From AR5 sp035762565 (lineage in GTDB: Bacteria; Methylomirabilota; Methylomirabilia; Rokubacteriales; CSP1-6), in contig DASTOJ010000075.1 in assembly GCA_035762565.1 (NCBI GenBank), forward strand, positions 1 through 23,565: a stretch of 23,565 nucleotides of DNA, in the 5' to 3' direction. The notes under the pieces were generated by a model. That model searched no databases. It worked only from the letters and a program-made list of their open reading frames with translations, and was not told where the DNA came from. The translations under genes were made by a program, and so were the position numbers. Below, one piece after another: positions 15,697 to 23,565 of the stretch (position 1 is the stretch's first letter; every line of letters begins with the position of its first letter).

Positions 15697-16365
15697 TCAG
15701 CGCCGCGCGTACACCGCCTCCCACTGCGCCCAGAACCCGGTCCGCGGTGGCGCCCGGTGCGTCAGCGCCTCGCGCGGCTCGCGCACGGCGCGAAAGTCAC
15801 GCTGCGTGAGCGCCTCCAGCTCCGGCCGCGCGTAGAAGTGCACCGGCAGACCCTGCTTGGGGCCATCCAGGTACTCCGCGGTGAAGCCGCCGTGCGCGCG
15901 AGTCTCGATGACGGCGTGCCGGTGAAAGACCTGGGTGCTCGCCGAGTTCACGCGCACGAACAGCAGCCCGCCCGGCGGCAGCAGCGCCGCGGCGCGGTCG
16001 AAGTATCCGGCGGCGTCGGCCTCGGTGCCGTGCTGGAAGACCTGGATCGCGATGAGGTAGGTGAAGGCGACGGGCGGCTGGAAGTCGCGGAAGTCGCCCA
16101 GCAGGAGCCGCGCCGCCTCCGCGGGCCGGCGCTCGGCCAGTTGCCGCAACGCCTCGGCGGAGACGTCGAGACCCCACAGGGCCAGGCCCGCGTCCACCAG
16201 CGGGGCCCAGTTGCGCCCGTTACCGCAGCCGACGTAGAGGCCGGGCGCGTCGCGGCCCGCCAGCTCGGCGAGGATCGTGTCGACGAACGGCAGCGGCGGC
16301 TCGGCGGCGTAGCGGCCCCGACGGTACTCCGCGTCCCAGCGCTGCGCCGCCAGCCCGTCGCTCAC
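15697..16365 (-). CDS. SAM-dependent class I methyltransferase
   Basis: This 222-aa cytosolic protein shows the Rossmann methyltransferase motif I as LYVGCGNGRNW, motif II acid in LWGLDVSAEAL, LLLGDFRDF and motif IV near FTYLIAIQVFQHGT. It ends in a post-motif strand, LLFVRVNSAS. WDAEYRRGRYAAEPP at the N-terminus resembles the tellurite-resistance/thiopurine-type group. The substrate is unknown. The GTG start follows GGAGC and lies 13 bases after the histidine-kinase stop, so the two probably share a transcript. It converges with the AMIN gene, with only 6 bases between stops. Confidence 0.85.
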   Translation of the reverse strand: MSDGLAAQRWDAEYRRGRYAAEPPLPFVDTILAELAGRDAPGLYVGCGNGRNWAPLVDAGLALWGLDVSAEALRQLAERRPAEAARLLLGDFRDFQPPVAFTYLIAIQVFQHGTEADAAGYFDRAAALLPPGGLLFVRVNSASTQVFHRHAVIETRAHGGFTAEYLDGPKQGLPVHFYARPELEALTQRDFRAVREPREALTHRAPPRTGFWAQWEAVYARR

Positions 16366-16378
16366 GCCGCTCCGGGGG

Positions 16379-18430
16379 TCAGGCGCGCGGCTGGATCCCG
16401 GCCAGGGCGGCGCGCAGCGCCTCGATCGTGTACGGCTTGGCGATGACGAAGTCGACGCCGCGGCGCTCGTCGTCGCTCATCTCGAGCGCCACCGCCCAGC
16501 CCGTGACGAGGCCCACCGGCAGTCCCGGGTGCTGCGTCCGCACGGCGCGGGCGACGTCCCAGCCGGTCATCTCCGGCATGCCGAGGTCGGTGACGACGAC
16601 GTCGACGGCGGCGCCCGCGGCCAGGCGGGCCAGCCCGTCGCGGCCGCTCGGGGCCTGGACCACGGTGTGGCCCTCGTCGGCCAGCGTGTCGGCGAGCGCC
16701 TCGCGCACCGTCACCTCGTCGTCGATGACGAGGACGCGCAGCGGCGGCCCGGCCGGCGTCGCGGCCTCCTCGTTCCCGAGGGCACCGGGGGCGGCCCGGG
16801 GCAGCCGCATCGTGACGACGGTCCCGCCGCCCTCGTTGGGCTTGAGGCTCAGCTCGCCGCGGTGGCGCTGCACGATGCCGTGCGACACGCTCAGCCCCAA
16901 GCCGGTGCCCTGCGGGCCCTTGGTGGTGAAGAACGGCTCGAACGCGCGGCGCCGCACCTCCTCGGTCATGCCGGCGCCGTTGTCGGCGACCGCGCAGTAG
17001 ACCCAGTCGTCGGCGGCCCACGTCGAGATCCGGATCGCGCCGCCCTGCTTGAGGGCGTCGATGGCGTTGAACAGCAGGTTCATCGTCACCTCGCGCAGCG
17101 CCGCCGCCTCGCCGGCCACCGGGGGGATGTCGCTCAGCTCCAGGCTCACGTCGATGGCGAGCGCGTGCATCTGCGCCTCGTCACGCCAGCGGGGGCGGGT
17201 GAGCTCCACGACTTCGCGCACGATCCCGTTGAAATCGATGGGCGCCGTGGAGGCCGTCGCCTGGGCGGCCGTGAAGCCCAGCACGCGCCGCACGACCTCG
17301 GCGGCGTCGAAGGTGGCGCGCTGGACGATCTCCAGCGGCCCACGGATCTCGGACTGGGTGGTGCGCGCCAGCAGCAGCTGCACGCGCCCCGAGATCACGG
17401 CGAGCAGGTTGTTGACGTGGTGGGACATGCCGGAGGCCATCTGCCCGACCGCGCGCAGCGTCTCGCCCTCTACCACGCGCGTCTGCGTCGTCCGCAGATC
17501 CTCCATGGCGCGCCGCAGGCGGTTGGTCGACAGCTGCGCTTCCTGCAGGAGGCGGGCGTTGTCGACGGCGTAGGCGATGTGGCCCATGAGCGTGCTGAGG
17601 AACTGCAGGTCGGTGGGGCTGAAGGCCGGCGAGGGCGCCGCCCCCGCGCCCTTGGCGAGGTTGACCACGCCGATGATGCGGTCGTCCACCCGCACCGGCA
17701 GGCACATGAACGCGCCCGAGCCGTACCGGGGCTCGTTGGGCTTGGCGAAGCGCGGATCGGTGCCGATGTCCTCGACCAGGACCGGCTCGCCGATCTGCAC
17801 CACCTTGCCGGCGACGCCCTCGCCCACGCGCACCTCGGCGCTGCCCACCACGCCCTCGGGCAGGCCGCGGGCCGCCACCACGCGCAGGACCTGGCGCTCG
17901 TGGTCGAGCAGCATGATCGAGCCGATCGTGGCGCGCACCGTGCGCATCGTGCGCTCGAGCACGAGCGAGAGCAGATCTTGAAGCTGGGGGATGCGCGAGG
18001 CCAGCTCGACGACCTCGTTGAGCGTGCTGAGCTTGAAGACGAGGTCCTCGAGGCGCTCGGTGGAGGAGCGCAGGTCGCCCAGCATCCGGCCGAGCGCGTC
18101 GCCGATCTGGCCGATCTCGGTGACGCGGCCGAGGCCCGGCACCATCGCGACGCTCTCCGAGGGGGCGGCGGCGGACATCGGATTTGCGAAGCCGTCGGCG
18201 AGCCGGGCGATCTCGTCGGTGAGCCGGCGCAGGATGATGTAGCCGAGCACGGCCAGGAAGACGGCGAGCAGCAGCGCGATCTGGGTGGAGGGGCTGGCCA
18301 GCAGGCCGGCGGAGTTGAGCAGCGGCAGGACCGAGAGCATCGGCAGCACGGCCACCAGCGCAAAGATGATGGAGGCCGCCCGCCGGAGGCCGACCGTCTG
18401 GGACAGCATGCGCCCGAGCTTCATCTTCAT
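16379..18430 (-). CDS. Hybrid sensor histidine kinase with GAF and C-terminal receiver domains
   Basis: This 683-aa membrane sensor has two hydrophobic spans (about 20-40 and 48-67) with only about 7 residues between, so little faces outside. A HAMP-like linker follows, then a GAF domain (about 150-293), a coiled helix and the dimerisation helix with GQMASGMSHHVNNLLAVI, where His337 aligns with the phosphorylated His. The ATPase domain has NLLFNAIDAL, VADNGAGM and FEPFFTTKGPQGTGLGLS. The receiver domain has VLVIDDE, the phosphorylatable Asp in TDLGMPEMTG, and the AKPYT lysine. The signal sensed by the GAF domain is unknown. No separate response regulator lies nearby. It diverges from the MFS gene. 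Confidence 0.93.
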   Translation of the reverse strand: MKMKLGRMLSQTVGLRRAASIIFALVAVLPMLSVLPLLNSAGLLASPSTQIALLLAVFLAVLGYIILRRLTDEIARLADGFANPMSAAAPSESVAMVPGLGRVTEIGQIGDALGRMLGDLRSSTERLEDLVFKLSTLNEVVELASRIPQLQDLLSLVLERTMRTVRATIGSIMLLDHERQVLRVVAARGLPEGVVGSAEVRVGEGVAGKVVQIGEPVLVEDIGTDPRFAKPNEPRYGSGAFMCLPVRVDDRIIGVVNLAKGAGAAPSPAFSPTDLQFLSTLMGHIAYAVDNARLLQEAQLSTNRLRRAMEDLRTTQTRVVEGETLRAVGQMASGMSHHVNNLLAVISGRVQLLLARTTQSEIRGPLEIVQRATFDAAEVVRRVLGFTAAQATASTAPIDFNGIVREVVELTRPRWRDEAQMHALAIDVSLELSDIPPVAGEAAALREVTMNLLFNAIDALKQGGAIRISTWAADDWVYCAVADNGAGMTEEVRRRAFEPFFTTKGPQGTGLGLSVSHGIVQRHRGELSLKPNEGGGTVVTMRLPRAAPGALGNEEAATPAGPPLRVLVIDDEVTVREALADTLADEGHTVVQAPSGRDGLARLAAGAAVDVVVTDLGMPEMTGWDVARAVRTQHPGLPVGLVTGWAVALEMSDDERRGVDFVIAKPYTIEALRAALAGIQPRA

Positions 18431-18455
18431 CGACGGCCACCGCTCATGGCCCGGC

Positions 18456-18462
18456 TATTCTA
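18456..18462. promoter_or_regulatory. Overlapping divergent -10 boxes between kinase and MFS genes
   Basis: TATTCT on the plus strand (18456-18461) and TAGAAT on the minus strand (18457-18462) share five bases in a 41-base divergent spacer. Neither has a convincing -35 box. If both are used, only one direction could be initiated at a time, and the plus transcript would be nearly leaderless. Confidence 0.3.
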
Positions 18463-18471
18463 CGGCAGCCG

Positions 18472-19683
18472 ATGAGTTTTCCGAGCGGACTGCGCGCGCT
18501 CAACCACCCCGACTACCGCCGCTTCTTCCTCGCCCAGCTGGTGGCGCTGGTCGCGGGGTGGATGCATACGGTGGCCCAGTCGTGGCTGGTGCTGCAGCTC
18601 ACCGACTCGCCGCTGCGGCTGGGGCTCATCGGCACCCTGCAATTCGGGCCGATCCTGCTCTTCTCCGTCGTCAGCGGCGCCATCGCCGACCGGCTGCCCA
18701 AGCGCCGCGTGCTGGTGGCCACGAACCTCGTGCTGGCTCTCCTCGCCCTGGCGCTGGCCGGGCTGGTCGCCTCCGGGCAGGTGCGCTACTGGCACGTGGG
18801 GGTGGTGGCGGTGCTGGCCGGCCTGACCCAGACGGTCGACGGGCCCGCGCGCCAGTCGCTGATGGCCGAGCTGGTGGGCAAGGCCGACCTCGTCAACGCC
18901 GTGGCCCTGAACTCCGCCGCCTTCAACGCCGCCCGCATCGTGGGGCCGGCGGTGGGCGGGTTGCTCATCGCGCGCTTCGGCGTCGTCCCCGCCTTCGTCA
19001 TCAACGCGGCCGGCATCCTCGTGGTGGCGGGCGCGCTGGCGAGCCTGCCGGCGGGCGCCGCCGCGGCGCGGCGCGGGACGACCATGGCCCAGGAGATCGC
19101 CGAGGGCGTGCGTCACGCCGCGCGCACGCCGGTGATCCGCCGCGTGCTGGGCCTGCTGTTCGTCGTCAGCATCACCATCTTCAACTTCACGGTCTACGTT
19201 CCGCTCCTCGCGCGCAACGTGCTCGGGCTCGGCGCCGAGGGCTTCGGCTTCCTGATGGCCGCGCTCGGGGTGGGGGCGGTGGCCGGGGCGCTCACCGTCG
19301 GCTTCCGGAGCGCGCCGGGGCCGCCGCCGTTCGGCGCGATGCTGGGCGCCGCCGCCCTGGCGCTGACCGGCCTGCTCTCGCTCTCGGCCGCGCGCCACGT
19401 GTGGGTGGCCGCCTCGCTGCTGTTCGCGACGGGCTTCTTCGGCCTGGTCGTGGTGGCCAGCTGCAACACGCGCCTCCAGCTCGCCGCCCCCGACGAGCTG
19501 CGCGGCCGGATGATGAGCCTCTACACGCTCGTCTGGGGCGGGTCGTTCCCGGTCGGCGCCTTCTGCGTGGGCGCCATCTCCGAGGCCTGGGGCGTGTCGA
19601 CCGCGTTCTTCGTCCAGGGCGCCGCCGGCCTCGCCGGCCTGGCGGCGCTGGTCGGGTGGGCGCGCCGCCAAAAGAGCCGTTGA
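18472..19683 (+). CDS. MFS transporter (EntS/MFS_3-like exporter)
   Basis: This 403-aa inner-membrane protein has about 12 hydrophobic segments. It begins with ALNHPDYRRFFLAQLVALVA, a typical start for the MFS_3 exporter group, which includes the enterobactin exporter EntS. The family signature between spans 2 and 3 appears as GAIADRLPKRRVLV, and a related sequence, DELRGRMMSLYTLVWGG, appears in the second half. A proton-driven efflux role is likely; the cargo is unknown. The ATG at 18472 lies 41 bases from the divergent kinase start. A TATTCT box 10 bases before it suggests a very short or absent leader. Confidence 0.9.
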   Translation: MSFPSGLRALNHPDYRRFFLAQLVALVAGWMHTVAQSWLVLQLTDSPLRLGLIGTLQFGPILLFSVVSGAIADRLPKRRVLVATNLVLALLALALAGLVASGQVRYWHVGVVAVLAGLTQTVDGPARQSLMAELVGKADLVNAVALNSAAFNAARIVGPAVGGLLIARFGVVPAFVINAAGILVVAGALASLPAGAAAARRGTTMAQEIAEGVRHAARTPVIRRVLGLLFVVSITIFNFTVYVPLLARNVLGLGAEGFGFLMAALGVGAVAGALTVGFRSAPGPPPFGAMLGAAALALTGLLSLSAARHVWVAASLLFATGFFGLVVVASCNTRLQLAAPDELRGRMMSLYTLVWGGSFPVGAFCVGAISEAWGVSTAFFVQGAAGLAGLAALVGWARRQKSR

Positions 19684-19709
19684 CACGGCGCGTGGGCTGA
19701 CCGTATACG
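19680..19709 (+). promoter_or_regulatory. Sigma70-type promoter overlapping the MFS stop codon
   Basis: A perfect TTGACA (19680-19685) contains the MFS stop TGA, and TATACG (19704-19709) follows after 18 bases. The predicted start is about 50 bases before the ATG at 19765. It would let the secreted-repeat gene be expressed separately from the transporter. Confidence 0.5.
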
Positions 19710-19764
19710 GGTCGAGCGGAAGCGGCGACGTGTCCACCATGTGCGGCAGCCAGGGAGACCGGCC

Positions 19765-20553
19765 ATGATCGAGCGCAGGCGATTGCTCCGCGTCGTCGTC
19801 ACGGTGTGGGCGCTGCTGTTGGCGGCGTCGGTCGGGGCCCAGGAGGTTCTCACCAACGACGGCGTGCTGGCCATGAAGAAGGCGGGGCTGTCGGACGCGG
19901 TCATCCTCGCCAAGATCCGGAGCAGCCAGTCGAAGTTCGACGTGAGCACCGAGGCCCTGGTCCGCCTCAAGCAGGCCGGCCTGTCCGACCCGATCATCGA
20001 GGCCATGCTCGGCCACGCGGGGCCCGCCGTGAGCGGTCCGCCGCCGGCGGCCGTCGGCGCGGTCGACCCTCGGAGCCGGGGCGTCCTCGGCATCCCGCAA
20101 GGCCGCGACGGCGTCTTCCACGTGCGGGGCGACCAGTACGTCGAGCTGGCGGCCGCCGTCGCCTCCATCGAGACCAACTTCGCCTTCTTCCAGTCCAAGA
20201 GCGAGATCGTCCTGAAGGGGCGCAAGGCGACCTACCGGGTCGCCGACCGGGAGCCCGTGTTCGTCAGCGTGTGGGCGCCCAACGAGGCGCCGCTGGTGCG
20301 GCTCAAGCCCGGTGACGACCACGACGACCGGAACCTGAAATTCTCCAGCGGCAGCTTCATGCCCTTCGGGGGCACGCACAAGCAGGGCGTGCGGACGCAG
20401 GACACCGTGGACGTCGAGTCCGAGAAGGATCCTCGCGGCTTCTACCGGGTGAAGCCGCGGCAGCCGCTGGCCCCGGGCGAGTACGGGTTCGTCCTCACCC
20501 ACGGGTTCGCCGGCGGGACCAGCGGCAAGATCTACGACTTCGGCGTCGACTGA
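19765..20553 (+). CDS. Secreted hypothetical protein with duplicated AGLSD helix motif
   Basis: This 262-aa protein has a signal peptide (RRRLLRVVVTVWALLLAASV, cleavage near VGA-Q). Two related helical units follow at residues 33-51 (VLAMKKAGLSDAVILAKI) and 63-82 (ALVRLKQAGLSDPIIEAML). They are separated by a short strand, with AGLSD conserved in both. After a Pro/Ala linker, residues about 100-262 form a beta-rich domain with FHVRGDQYVEL, KGRKATYRVADREPVFVS and a final PGEYGFVLTHGF. I do not recognise that domain. The ATG at 19765 follows AGGGAGA. It is probably exported to the periplasm or cell surface; function unknown. Confidence 0.8.
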   Translation: MIERRRLLRVVVTVWALLLAASVGAQEVLTNDGVLAMKKAGLSDAVILAKIRSSQSKFDVSTEALVRLKQAGLSDPIIEAMLGHAGPAVSGPPPAAVGAVDPRSRGVLGIPQGRDGVFHVRGDQYVELAAAVASIETNFAFFQSKSEIVLKGRKATYRVADREPVFVSVWAPNEAPLVRLKPGDDHDDRNLKFSSGSFMPFGGTHKQGVRTQDTVDVESEKDPRGFYRVKPRQPLAPGEYGFVLTHGFAGGTSGKIYDFGVD

Positions 20554-20568
20554 CGCTCGGCGGCGCGC

Positions 20569-20967
20569 GTGAGCGAGTTCGCCACGACGCGCGTCCCGGC
20601 GGCGCGGACCGCCGTCGCTCCCGACGGGTCCGACGTCCGCGTGCTGCTCGGCCTCGGGCGGGGCGGGATGGCGCAGTTCGAGCTGGCCCCGGGCGAGACG
20701 TCGACGGCGGTCACGCATCGCACGGTCGAGGAGATCTGGCTGTTCCTGTCCGGCCGCGGGGAGATGTGGCGCCGCCAGGGAGCGCGCGCGGCGATCGTCC
20801 CGGTGGAGGCCGGCGTCTGCCTCACGATCCCGCTCGGCACCCACTTCCAGTTCCGCTCGTTCGGTCCCGAGGCGCTCGTCGCCGTCGGCGTGACGATGCC
20901 GCCCTGGCCGGGCGAGGGCGAGGCGGTGCCCGTCCCGGGCCCGTGGCGCGCGACCGTGCCGCGCTGA
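20569..20967 (+). CDS. Cupin-domain protein, small
   Basis: This 132-aa protein is a single cupin barrel. The first motif is around HRTVEEIWLFLSGRGEMW and the second around GVCLTIPLGTHFQFRS. The metal-binding set of the first motif is reduced (one His, one Glu) and the second keeps one His, so catalysis is uncertain. It may be a sugar- or ligand-binding cupin. The GTG start lies 15 bases after the preceding stop, so co-transcription with the secreted protein is likely. It converges with the sulfurtransferase gene, with 21 bases between stops. Confidence 0.82.
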   Translation: MSEFATTRVPAARTAVAPDGSDVRVLLGLGRGGMAQFELAPGETSTAVTHRTVEEIWLFLSGRGEMWRRQGARAAIVPVEAGVCLTIPLGTHFQFRSFGPEALVAVGVTMPPWPGEGEAVPVPGPWRATVPR

Positions 20968-20988
20968 GCGCGGCTGCCAGCGCCGGCC

Positions 20989-21834
20989 TCAGGTCTCGAC
21001 CGGCGTGTCTGTCCGGCCGCCCCACTCGCTCCAGGAGCCGTCGTAGACCGCGACGTCCGGACGGCCGAGCAGGTGCAGTGCCAGCGCCAGCACCGAGGCC
21101 GTGACGCCCGAGCCGCAGGTGGTCACGATCGGCCGGGCGAGGTCGACGCCCGCGGCCTGCACGGCGCCGCGCAGCTCGTCCGGAGGTCGCAGCGTGCCGT
21201 CGGCCTGGTAGAGCGTCTCGTAGGGTAGGTTGAGGCTGCCGGGGATGTGGCCGCCGCGCAGGCCGGGACGGGGCTCGGGCTCGGTGCCGGCGAAGCGCCC
21301 GGCGCTCCGGGCGTCCAGCACCTGGGCGTCGCGGCTGTCGAGGTTCGCGCGCATCGCGGCGAGGTCGCGCACCAGCTCGGGGCGCCGGCGCGCGCGGAAG
21401 ACGCGGACCGTCGGCTTCACCGCGCCGCGCTCGACCGGGCGTCCCTCGGCGCGCCACTTCTTCAGCCCGCCGTCCAGCACCGCGACCGCCTCGTGGCCGA
21501 ACGCCCGGAAGGTCCACCACACGCGCGCGGCGCTCACCACGCCGCGGACGTCGTAGACGACCACGCGGTCACCGCTGCCGACGCCGAGCGCGCCGACGGC
21601 CGCCGCGAACGCCTCGGCGGCGGGCAGCATGTGGGGCAGCGAGGTCGCGGGGTCGGCGATCGCGTCGATGTCGAAGAACACCGCGCCGGGCACGTGGGCC
21701 GCCTCGAACTCCGCCCGCGCATCACGCATGAGCTGCGGCATGTGCCAGGTGCCGTCCACGACGCGCAGGTCGGGGGCGCCCAGCTGCGTGGCCAGCCACT
21801 GGGTGGTGACGACGGGACCCATCACGCTCGCCAT
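20989..21834 (-). CDS. sseA: 3-mercaptopyruvate/thiosulfate sulfurtransferase (two rhodanese domains)
   Basis: This 281-aa cytosolic enzyme moves sulfur from 3-mercaptopyruvate or thiosulfate to an acceptor. The N-terminal rhodanese domain (about 8-130) is inactive, with YDVRG where the active loop would be. The C-terminal domain (about 160-275) ends in the active loop CGSGVTA with Cys240. That loop form is the one used by mercaptopyruvate sulfurtransferases rather than plain rhodaneses. HVPGAVFFDID and GHIPGSLNLPY are the conserved strand motifs. The ATG at 21834 is 8 bases from a perfect TATAAT, implying a nearly leaderless message; an in-frame ATG four codons later is also possible. Confidence 0.93.
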   Translation of the reverse strand: MASVMGPVVTTQWLATQLGAPDLRVVDGTWHMPQLMRDARAEFEAAHVPGAVFFDIDAIADPATSLPHMLPAAEAFAAAVGALGVGSGDRVVVYDVRGVVSAARVWWTFRAFGHEAVAVLDGGLKKWRAEGRPVERGAVKPTVRVFRARRRPELVRDLAAMRANLDSRDAQVLDARSAGRFAGTEPEPRPGLRGGHIPGSLNLPYETLYQADGTLRPPDELRGAVQAAGVDLARPIVTTCGSGVTASVLALALHLLGRPDVAVYDGSWSEWGGRTDTPVET

Positions 21835-21842
21835 GGCCTGGA

Positions 21843-21848
21843 ATTATA
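21843..21848 (-). promoter_or_regulatory. Consensus -10 box (TATAAT) 8 bases from the sulfurtransferase start
   Basis: A perfect TATAAT on the minus strand stands in otherwise very GC-rich sequence. No -35 box is seen at 16-18 bases. If used, transcription would begin at or next to the ATG, giving a leaderless mRNA. Confidence 0.4.
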
Positions 21849-22005
21849 CGTCCGGCGCGCCCACGGGCCGGCCCGACCGGACCGCCGTCAGGAATCAGAC
21901 ACGCTGCCCCGTGCAGGCCCATGGGTCAAGCTGGCGCGCAAGGATCATTCCGCGGGCAGCGTGACCTGGCCACGCCCTCGTCGTGGAGCGCGTCGGCGCG
22001 GGCGG

Positions 22006-22512
22006 TCAGTTGAAGCGGACCACCTCGGCCAGCGCCGATCTCAAGTTCCGGCGCACGGCGGCCAGGTGGGGGTGGACCGCGAGCGCGCGCCGGAACATCG
22101 CCGCCGCCGGAGTGTACTGCCCTAGCGCCATGTGGCAGAGGCCCTGGCCCGCCAGCGCGCCGAAGTGGTGGGGCTTGCGGGCGAGCGTCTCCGCGCAGTC
22201 GGCGATCGAGCCCGCGTAGTCCCGGGCGAGGTACCGCACCGTCGCGCGCTTGTTCCAGGCCTCGGCCCACGCGGGCATGCGCTCGACCAGGCGGCTCAGC
22301 CGGCGCTCGGCGCCGGAAAAGTCGTGCCTCTCCATCGCCGCGACCGCCTCGGCCAGCTCGGCGTCCAGCTCGGGCCGGCCGGACCGGCACCACATCGCCC
22401 ACAGGGCGGCCTCGGCCTGCGCCACGCGGGCGCGGTCGTCGCCCCGCAGGGCCGCCAGCGCCTCCGTCTCCGTCACGGCCGCGTCTCGTGGTACACCTGG
22501 GCGTGCCTCCAC
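22006..22512 (-). CDS. Tetratricopeptide-repeat protein
   Basis: The protein is about 168 aa from GTG at 22512, or 156 from a second GTG at 22476; neither has a strong ribosome site. At least two full TPR units are visible: AEAWNKRATVRYLARDYAGS and GALAGQGLCHMALGQYTPAA with its following helix. A degenerate unit precedes them. The form LWAMWCRSG followed by AEAWNKRAT recurs in a widespread bacterial TPR family of unknown function. It has no signal peptide and is probably a cytosolic adaptor. It is followed downstream by a 171-base gap before the sulfurtransferase start, in which I see only the TATAAT box. Confidence 0.8.
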   Translation of the reverse strand: MEARPGVPRDAAVTETEALAALRGDDRARVAQAEAALWAMWCRSGRPELDAELAEAVAAMERHDFSGAERRLSRLVERMPAWAEAWNKRATVRYLARDYAGSIADCAETLARKPHHFGALAGQGLCHMALGQYTPAAAMFRRALAVHPHLAAVRRNLRSALAEVVRFN

Positions 22513-22532
22513 ATTGCCCCGAGGTGACGTGC

Positions 22533-22952
22533 ATGAGCATCGTGCGCGAGTTCGAGAAGGCGTTCAACCGGCAAGACGTCGGGGCGCTCGTGGCCTGCTT
22601 CACCCCCGGCGCCACGTACACCGACACGTTCCTCGGCGCCCACACCGGGACGGCCGCGCTGCGGGCGATGTTCGAGCGGATGTTCCGCGAGGGCCGCGAC
22701 TACGCCTGGGTGATGGACGTGGTCGTCGACGGCCGCGACACCGCCGCGGCCGAGTGGACCTTCGGCTACGTGGTCAGCGAGGCCATCCCCCGCAGCGCCG
22801 GCCGCCGCGTGGCCTTCCGCGGCATGAGCCTGTTCGAGCTGGAGGGCGGCCGCATCGCGCGCTACCGCGAGTACTTCGACGAGGGCCTGGCGCTGCTGCA
22901 GCTCGGCTTCAAGCCGGAGTCGATCGCCCGGGTCCTCGGCCGGCGGCTCTGA
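22533..22952 (+). CDS. NTF2-like/SnoaL-type protein
   Basis: This 139-aa protein opens with IVREFEKAFNRQDVGALVAC and TPGATYTDTF, the helix-strand start of NTF2-like barrels. It continues with alternating strands and ends in GMSLFELEGGRIARYREYFD, the typical closing strand of SnoaL-type polyketide-cyclase/isomerase-like proteins. Such barrels bind small hydrophobic molecules; the substrate here is unknown. The ATG at 22533 is supported by GAGGTGA. An in-frame ATG upstream is not. It diverges from the TPR gene with a 20-base spacer. Confidence 0.85.
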   Translation: MSIVREFEKAFNRQDVGALVACFTPGATYTDTFLGAHTGTAALRAMFERMFREGRDYAWVMDVVVDGRDTAAAEWTFGYVVSEAIPRSAGRRVAFRGMSLFELEGGRIARYREYFDEGLALLQLGFKPESIARVLGRRL

Positions 22953-22955
22953 GGC

Positions 22956-23408
22956 TCACGCGGCGCGCGCGCTCGCGCCGAGGTCGATGAGGGCCAGGCC
23001 GGTCTCGGGGTCGGTGCGGCGCTGCAGGTGGCGCGGCAGCTCCTCGACGACCACCTCGAGCGTCGGCCACACGTGCCCCTCCAGCAGGTGGCCGCCCCGG
23101 GCGCTGCCGTCAGCGCGCCCCACCACGACGTGGGCGTGCACCTTGGGCTTCTCGCCGTCGAGCGTCACGACGCCGAGGAGCGAGAGCACCTCGACCTGCT
23201 CGGCCAGGGGGATGCGCCGGTACTCGCGGGATGCCGGGTCGAAGTAGCCGAGCGTGACGTCGCGGAGCGCGCCGATCGCCGTCACCTGGCTCGCGCGCAG
23301 GCGCTCGCGACCCGCGAAGCGCGTCAGCCCCTCCACCACCTCGTCGTCCTTGTCGAACACGACCACGAACGTCCGTTCACCGCGGTCGAGCAGCAATGAA
23401 GATCGCAT
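22956..23408 (-). CDS. PPC/DUF296-domain protein
   Basis: This 150-aa protein is almost entirely one PPC (plants and prokaryotes conserved) domain. A first strand, TFVVVFDKDDEVVEGL, is followed by LRASQVTAIGALRDVTLGYF, LLGVVTLDGEKPKVHAHVVV and GGHLLEGHVWPTLEVVVEEL. The HAH and GGHLLEGH histidines match the metal-binding sites seen in bacterial members. In plants the domain is joined to AT-hook proteins; the role of stand-alone bacterial members is unclear. The ATG at 23408 is chosen over an upstream in-frame start because GGAGG lies six bases before it. It converges with the NTF2-like gene, with 3 bases between stops. Confidence 0.9.
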   Translation of the reverse strand: MRSSLLLDRGERTFVVVFDKDDEVVEGLTRFAGRERLRASQVTAIGALRDVTLGYFDPASREYRRIPLAEQVEVLSLLGVVTLDGEKPKVHAHVVVGRADGSARGGHLLEGHVWPTLEVVVEELPRHLQRRTDPETGLALIDLGASARAA

Positions 23409-23565
23409 GGCAGCCTCCGTCTCGCCCGGATGCAACCAGCAAGCCGTCGACTGATCTCGCACGGCGTGGTGACGCCGGGGGGGCGTCGGGGCCCGCGGGC
23501 GCGCCCGCATGGCTCGCCTGTCGCCGTAACTGGCTCGGCGCCCGGCTCGTCATGATGGCGCGCCC

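Noticed and set aside
23552..23565. ATG ATG at the right edge as a new gene start
   Set aside because: Only 14 bases are visible and there is no ribosome site.

Overview
The window is very GC-rich, densely packed bacterial DNA with short gaps and many ATGA or GTGA stop/start overlaps. It carries no tRNA, rRNA, CRISPR array, insertion sequence or phage gene that I can see. Codon use is strongly GC-ending throughout, except for one AT-rich island near 12405-12447. The gene content suggests an uncultivated, high-GC, Gram-negative-type soil or sediment lineage; Rokubacteria/Methylomirabilota is my guess. It includes a group 1h-like uptake [NiFe] hydrogenase, an AMIN-domain envelope protein, a GmhA-like isomerase and a GAF-type hybrid histidine kinase. 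The taxonomic guess rests on overall feel, not on a marker gene.

Region 1 (1-11142, all on the minus strand, read right to left) is one long hydrogenase locus: hypF, hypC, hypD, a GmhA/SIS-domain isomerase, hypE, the hydrogenase small subunit, FIVE consecutive small single-membrane-span helical proteins, the large subunit, a maturation protease and a NifU-like protein cut by the window edge. A good sigma70-type promoter lies just upstream of hypF, with a perfect 16-bp palindrome above its -35 box. The subunits resemble the high-affinity, oxygen-tolerant actinobacterial-type (group 1h, formerly group 5) enzymes that draw on atmospheric hydrogen: no Tat signal, a CDGC proximal-cluster motif, a four-Cys medial cluster and a long C-terminal extension on the small subunit. 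There is no cytochrome b subunit in the window. The five small membrane proteins lie exactly between the two catalytic subunits and are translationally coupled to them. They are the most novel part of the window and may form the membrane anchor or quinone conduit.

Region 2 (11258-12470, minus) is a small operon: a probable ribbon-helix-helix protein, an unrecognised 80-aa protein and an Hsp20 chaperone. It reads from a promoter in the AT-rich island, which also carries a short palindrome suited to autoregulation.

Region 3 (12526-13780, minus) is an ABC exporter gene that has lost about half of its membrane domain and changed frame at the join. Its nucleotide-binding domain is intact.

Region 4 (13841-23408) is ordinary chromosomal sequence of mixed strand: an amidohydrolase, an AMIN/PilP-like secreted protein, a SAM methyltransferase, a hybrid histidine kinase, an MFS exporter, a secreted protein with a short internal repeat, a cupin, a 3-mercaptopyruvate sulfurtransferase, a TPR protein, an NTF2-like protein and a PPC/DUF296 protein. 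The final 157 bases (23409-23565) hold no gene that I can support.
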